A DNA stretch of 6,499 bases, taken from positions 24,777 through 31,275 of the forward strand of contig DFSO01000055.1 in assembly GCA_002378665.1 (NCBI GenBank), in the 5' to 3' direction. This DNA comes from Loktanella sp. UBA3435 (GTDB lineage Bacteria; Pseudomonadota; Alphaproteobacteria; Rhodobacterales; Rhodobacteraceae). The notes beneath the pieces were generated by a model, which was given only the letters and a program-made list of their open reading frames with translations, was not told the origin of the DNA and searched no databases. A program made the translations under genes and the position numbers. Positions 5,636 to 6,499 of the stretch are shown here, in pieces. Numbering within the stretch: the stretch's first letter is position 1; each line of letters starts with the position of its first letter.

Positions 5636-6487
5636 ATGACCCACACCCTGCCCCGCGTTGTTTTGATGGTTGTCTCGGCAATGGTGTTGATCGTGTCGGG
5701 CGATGCGGCGGCCAAGGTTTTGGGGCGAGCAGGCTTTGATCCTGTTTTTGTGGCTTGGACGCGGTTTGCGCTGGCAGCATTGATTGTGGCACCCTTTGCG
5801 GGGTTGCAGCGTGGCGACCTCAAACTGGCGATGGATTGGCGGTTGGTGTTGCGGGCCTTGCTGATTGTCGGTGGCATTGTTTGCATTTTGACCGCACTCA
5901 AGACCGAACCTATGGCCAATGTATTCGGCGGGTTTTTCGTGGGGCCGATTGTGGCCTATGTGCTGTCTACTTTGCTGCTTAAAGAGGTGGTCACTTGGCG
6001 CAGGTCCGCCTTGCTTGCCCTGAGCTTTATCGGCGTTTTGGTCGTTGTTAGACCCGGTTTTGGGATGACGACAGGCATGGGGTTTGCCGTTTTGGCGGGC
6101 TGTTTGCATGGGTCGTATTTGGTCGCGACGCGGTGGTTGGCGGGTGGATTTCGTCCGCGGTTTTTACTGCTGTCGCAACTGGTGATCGGTGCGATTTTGA
6201 TTGCGCCTTTTGCGATTGGACCTGTGCCAGAAATCACCGCGCCAGTCGCTGGTTTGATCCTGATCAGTGCTATGGGATCGGCGATTGGGAACCTGTTGTT
6301 GGTCTTGGTCAACCGCACCACGCCTGCGAATGTGATCGCACCGTTGATCTATAGCCAGCTTATCGTGGCCACGGTTTTGGGTGTGATCGTGTTTGGCGAA
6401 TGGCCTGATGGTTTCACACTTTTGGGCCTCGCCATCATCGCAGCGGCTGGGGCGTCGTCTGTGTGGTTCGCAGGGCGCGGGCGTTAG
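5636..6487 (+). CDS. EamA-family (DMT superfamily) inner-membrane transporter
   Basis: The 283-residue protein has ten predicted membrane helices in two five-helix EamA repeats, the standard drug/metabolite transporter layout. The helices start near residues 8, 36, 63, 87, 117, 141, 171, 200, 229 and 255. Family-type landmarks are visible: ALKTEPMANVFGGFFVGPIV (the A-L-x-x-x-P-x-A pattern between helices 3 and 4), LLLKEVVTWRR (Glu after helix 4) and, in the second repeat, NRTTPANVIAPLIYSQL and VFGEWPDGFTLLG. Such proteins export or import small metabolites across the inner membrane by secondary transport; the substrate cannot be read from sequence. The gene is GC-rich, intact and divergent from the Tat-protein gene. 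The stop TAG is 6485-6487. A TTGACA at 5583-5588 could be a -35 box, but no good -10 follows. Confidence 0.9.
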   Translation: MTHTLPRVVLMVVSAMVLIVSGDAAAKVLGRAGFDPVFVAWTRFALAALIVAPFAGLQRGDLKLAMDWRLVLRALLIVGGIVCILTALKTEPMANVFGGFFVGPIVAYVLSTLLLKEVVTWRRSALLALSFIGVLVVVRPGFGMTTGMGFAVLAGCLHGSYLVATRWLAGGFRPRFLLLSQLVIGAILIAPFAIGPVPEITAPVAGLILISAMGSAIGNLLLVLVNRTTPANVIAPLIYSQLIVATVLGVIVFGEWPDGFTLLGLAIIAAAGASSVWFAGRGR

Positions 6488-6499
6488 GTCCGTTTCAGC

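Noticed and set aside
5500..6321. Long minus-strand frames across the EamA gene
   Set aside because: Low-hydrophobicity antisense shadows of a clear ten-helix membrane protein gene.
1..6499. CRISPR array, tRNA/rRNA genes, insertion sequence or integrase attachment site
   Set aside because: No regularly spaced repeats, tRNA-like cloverleaf, transposase-like frame or terminal inverted repeats were seen, including at the edges of the ATPase-HEPN gene.

Overview
The window looks like chromosomal DNA of an alphaproteobacterium, most probably Rhodobacterales (Roseobacter-like). This rests on the GC-rich codon use of the housekeeping genes and the character of the nicotinate phosphoribosyltransferase and Tat-exported proteins. 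No database search was possible, so the taxonomic call is an inference.

Layout: (1) 9-422 (+) is arfB, a ribosome-rescue peptidyl-tRNA hydrolase. (2) 526-2090 (+) is a visibly AT-richer, accessory-looking gene. It encodes a GHKL/Hsp90-like (MORC-like) ATPase joined to a C-terminal HEPN-like domain with an R-x4-H motif. Its frame is broken at a run of nine C bases directly followed by TGA; ten C (or seven) would give one 521-residue protein. (3) 2087-3379 (-) is pncB, tail-to-tail with the ATPase gene and overlapping it by 4 bases. (4) 3490-3887 (+) is a GFA/Gfa-like zinc-enzyme gene with a one-base frameshift near its start. (5) 3898-4065 (-) is a chimeric gene remnant: about 19 codons of a pncB 5' region joined to the 3' tail of the Tat-protein gene. 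(6) 4066-4361 holds no convincing gene, and 4377-4961 (+) is an unrecognised ORF. (7) 4994-5440 (-) is a small Tat-exported protein of unknown function. (8) 5636-6487 (+) is a 10-helix EamA/DMT transporter.

The genes do not form one pathway. The two points of interest are separate. The first is a candidate stand-alone GHKL-HEPN defence-like protein wedged between housekeeping genes, with a homopolymer that could switch it on and off. The second is the scarred 3.4-5.0 kb interval, where the remnant has exactly the junction order expected from an old tandem duplication running from the Tat gene's 3' end into the 5' end of pncB, followed by decay. Two apparent one-base losses occur (C run, GFA gene), so sequencing or assembly error must be excluded for both.
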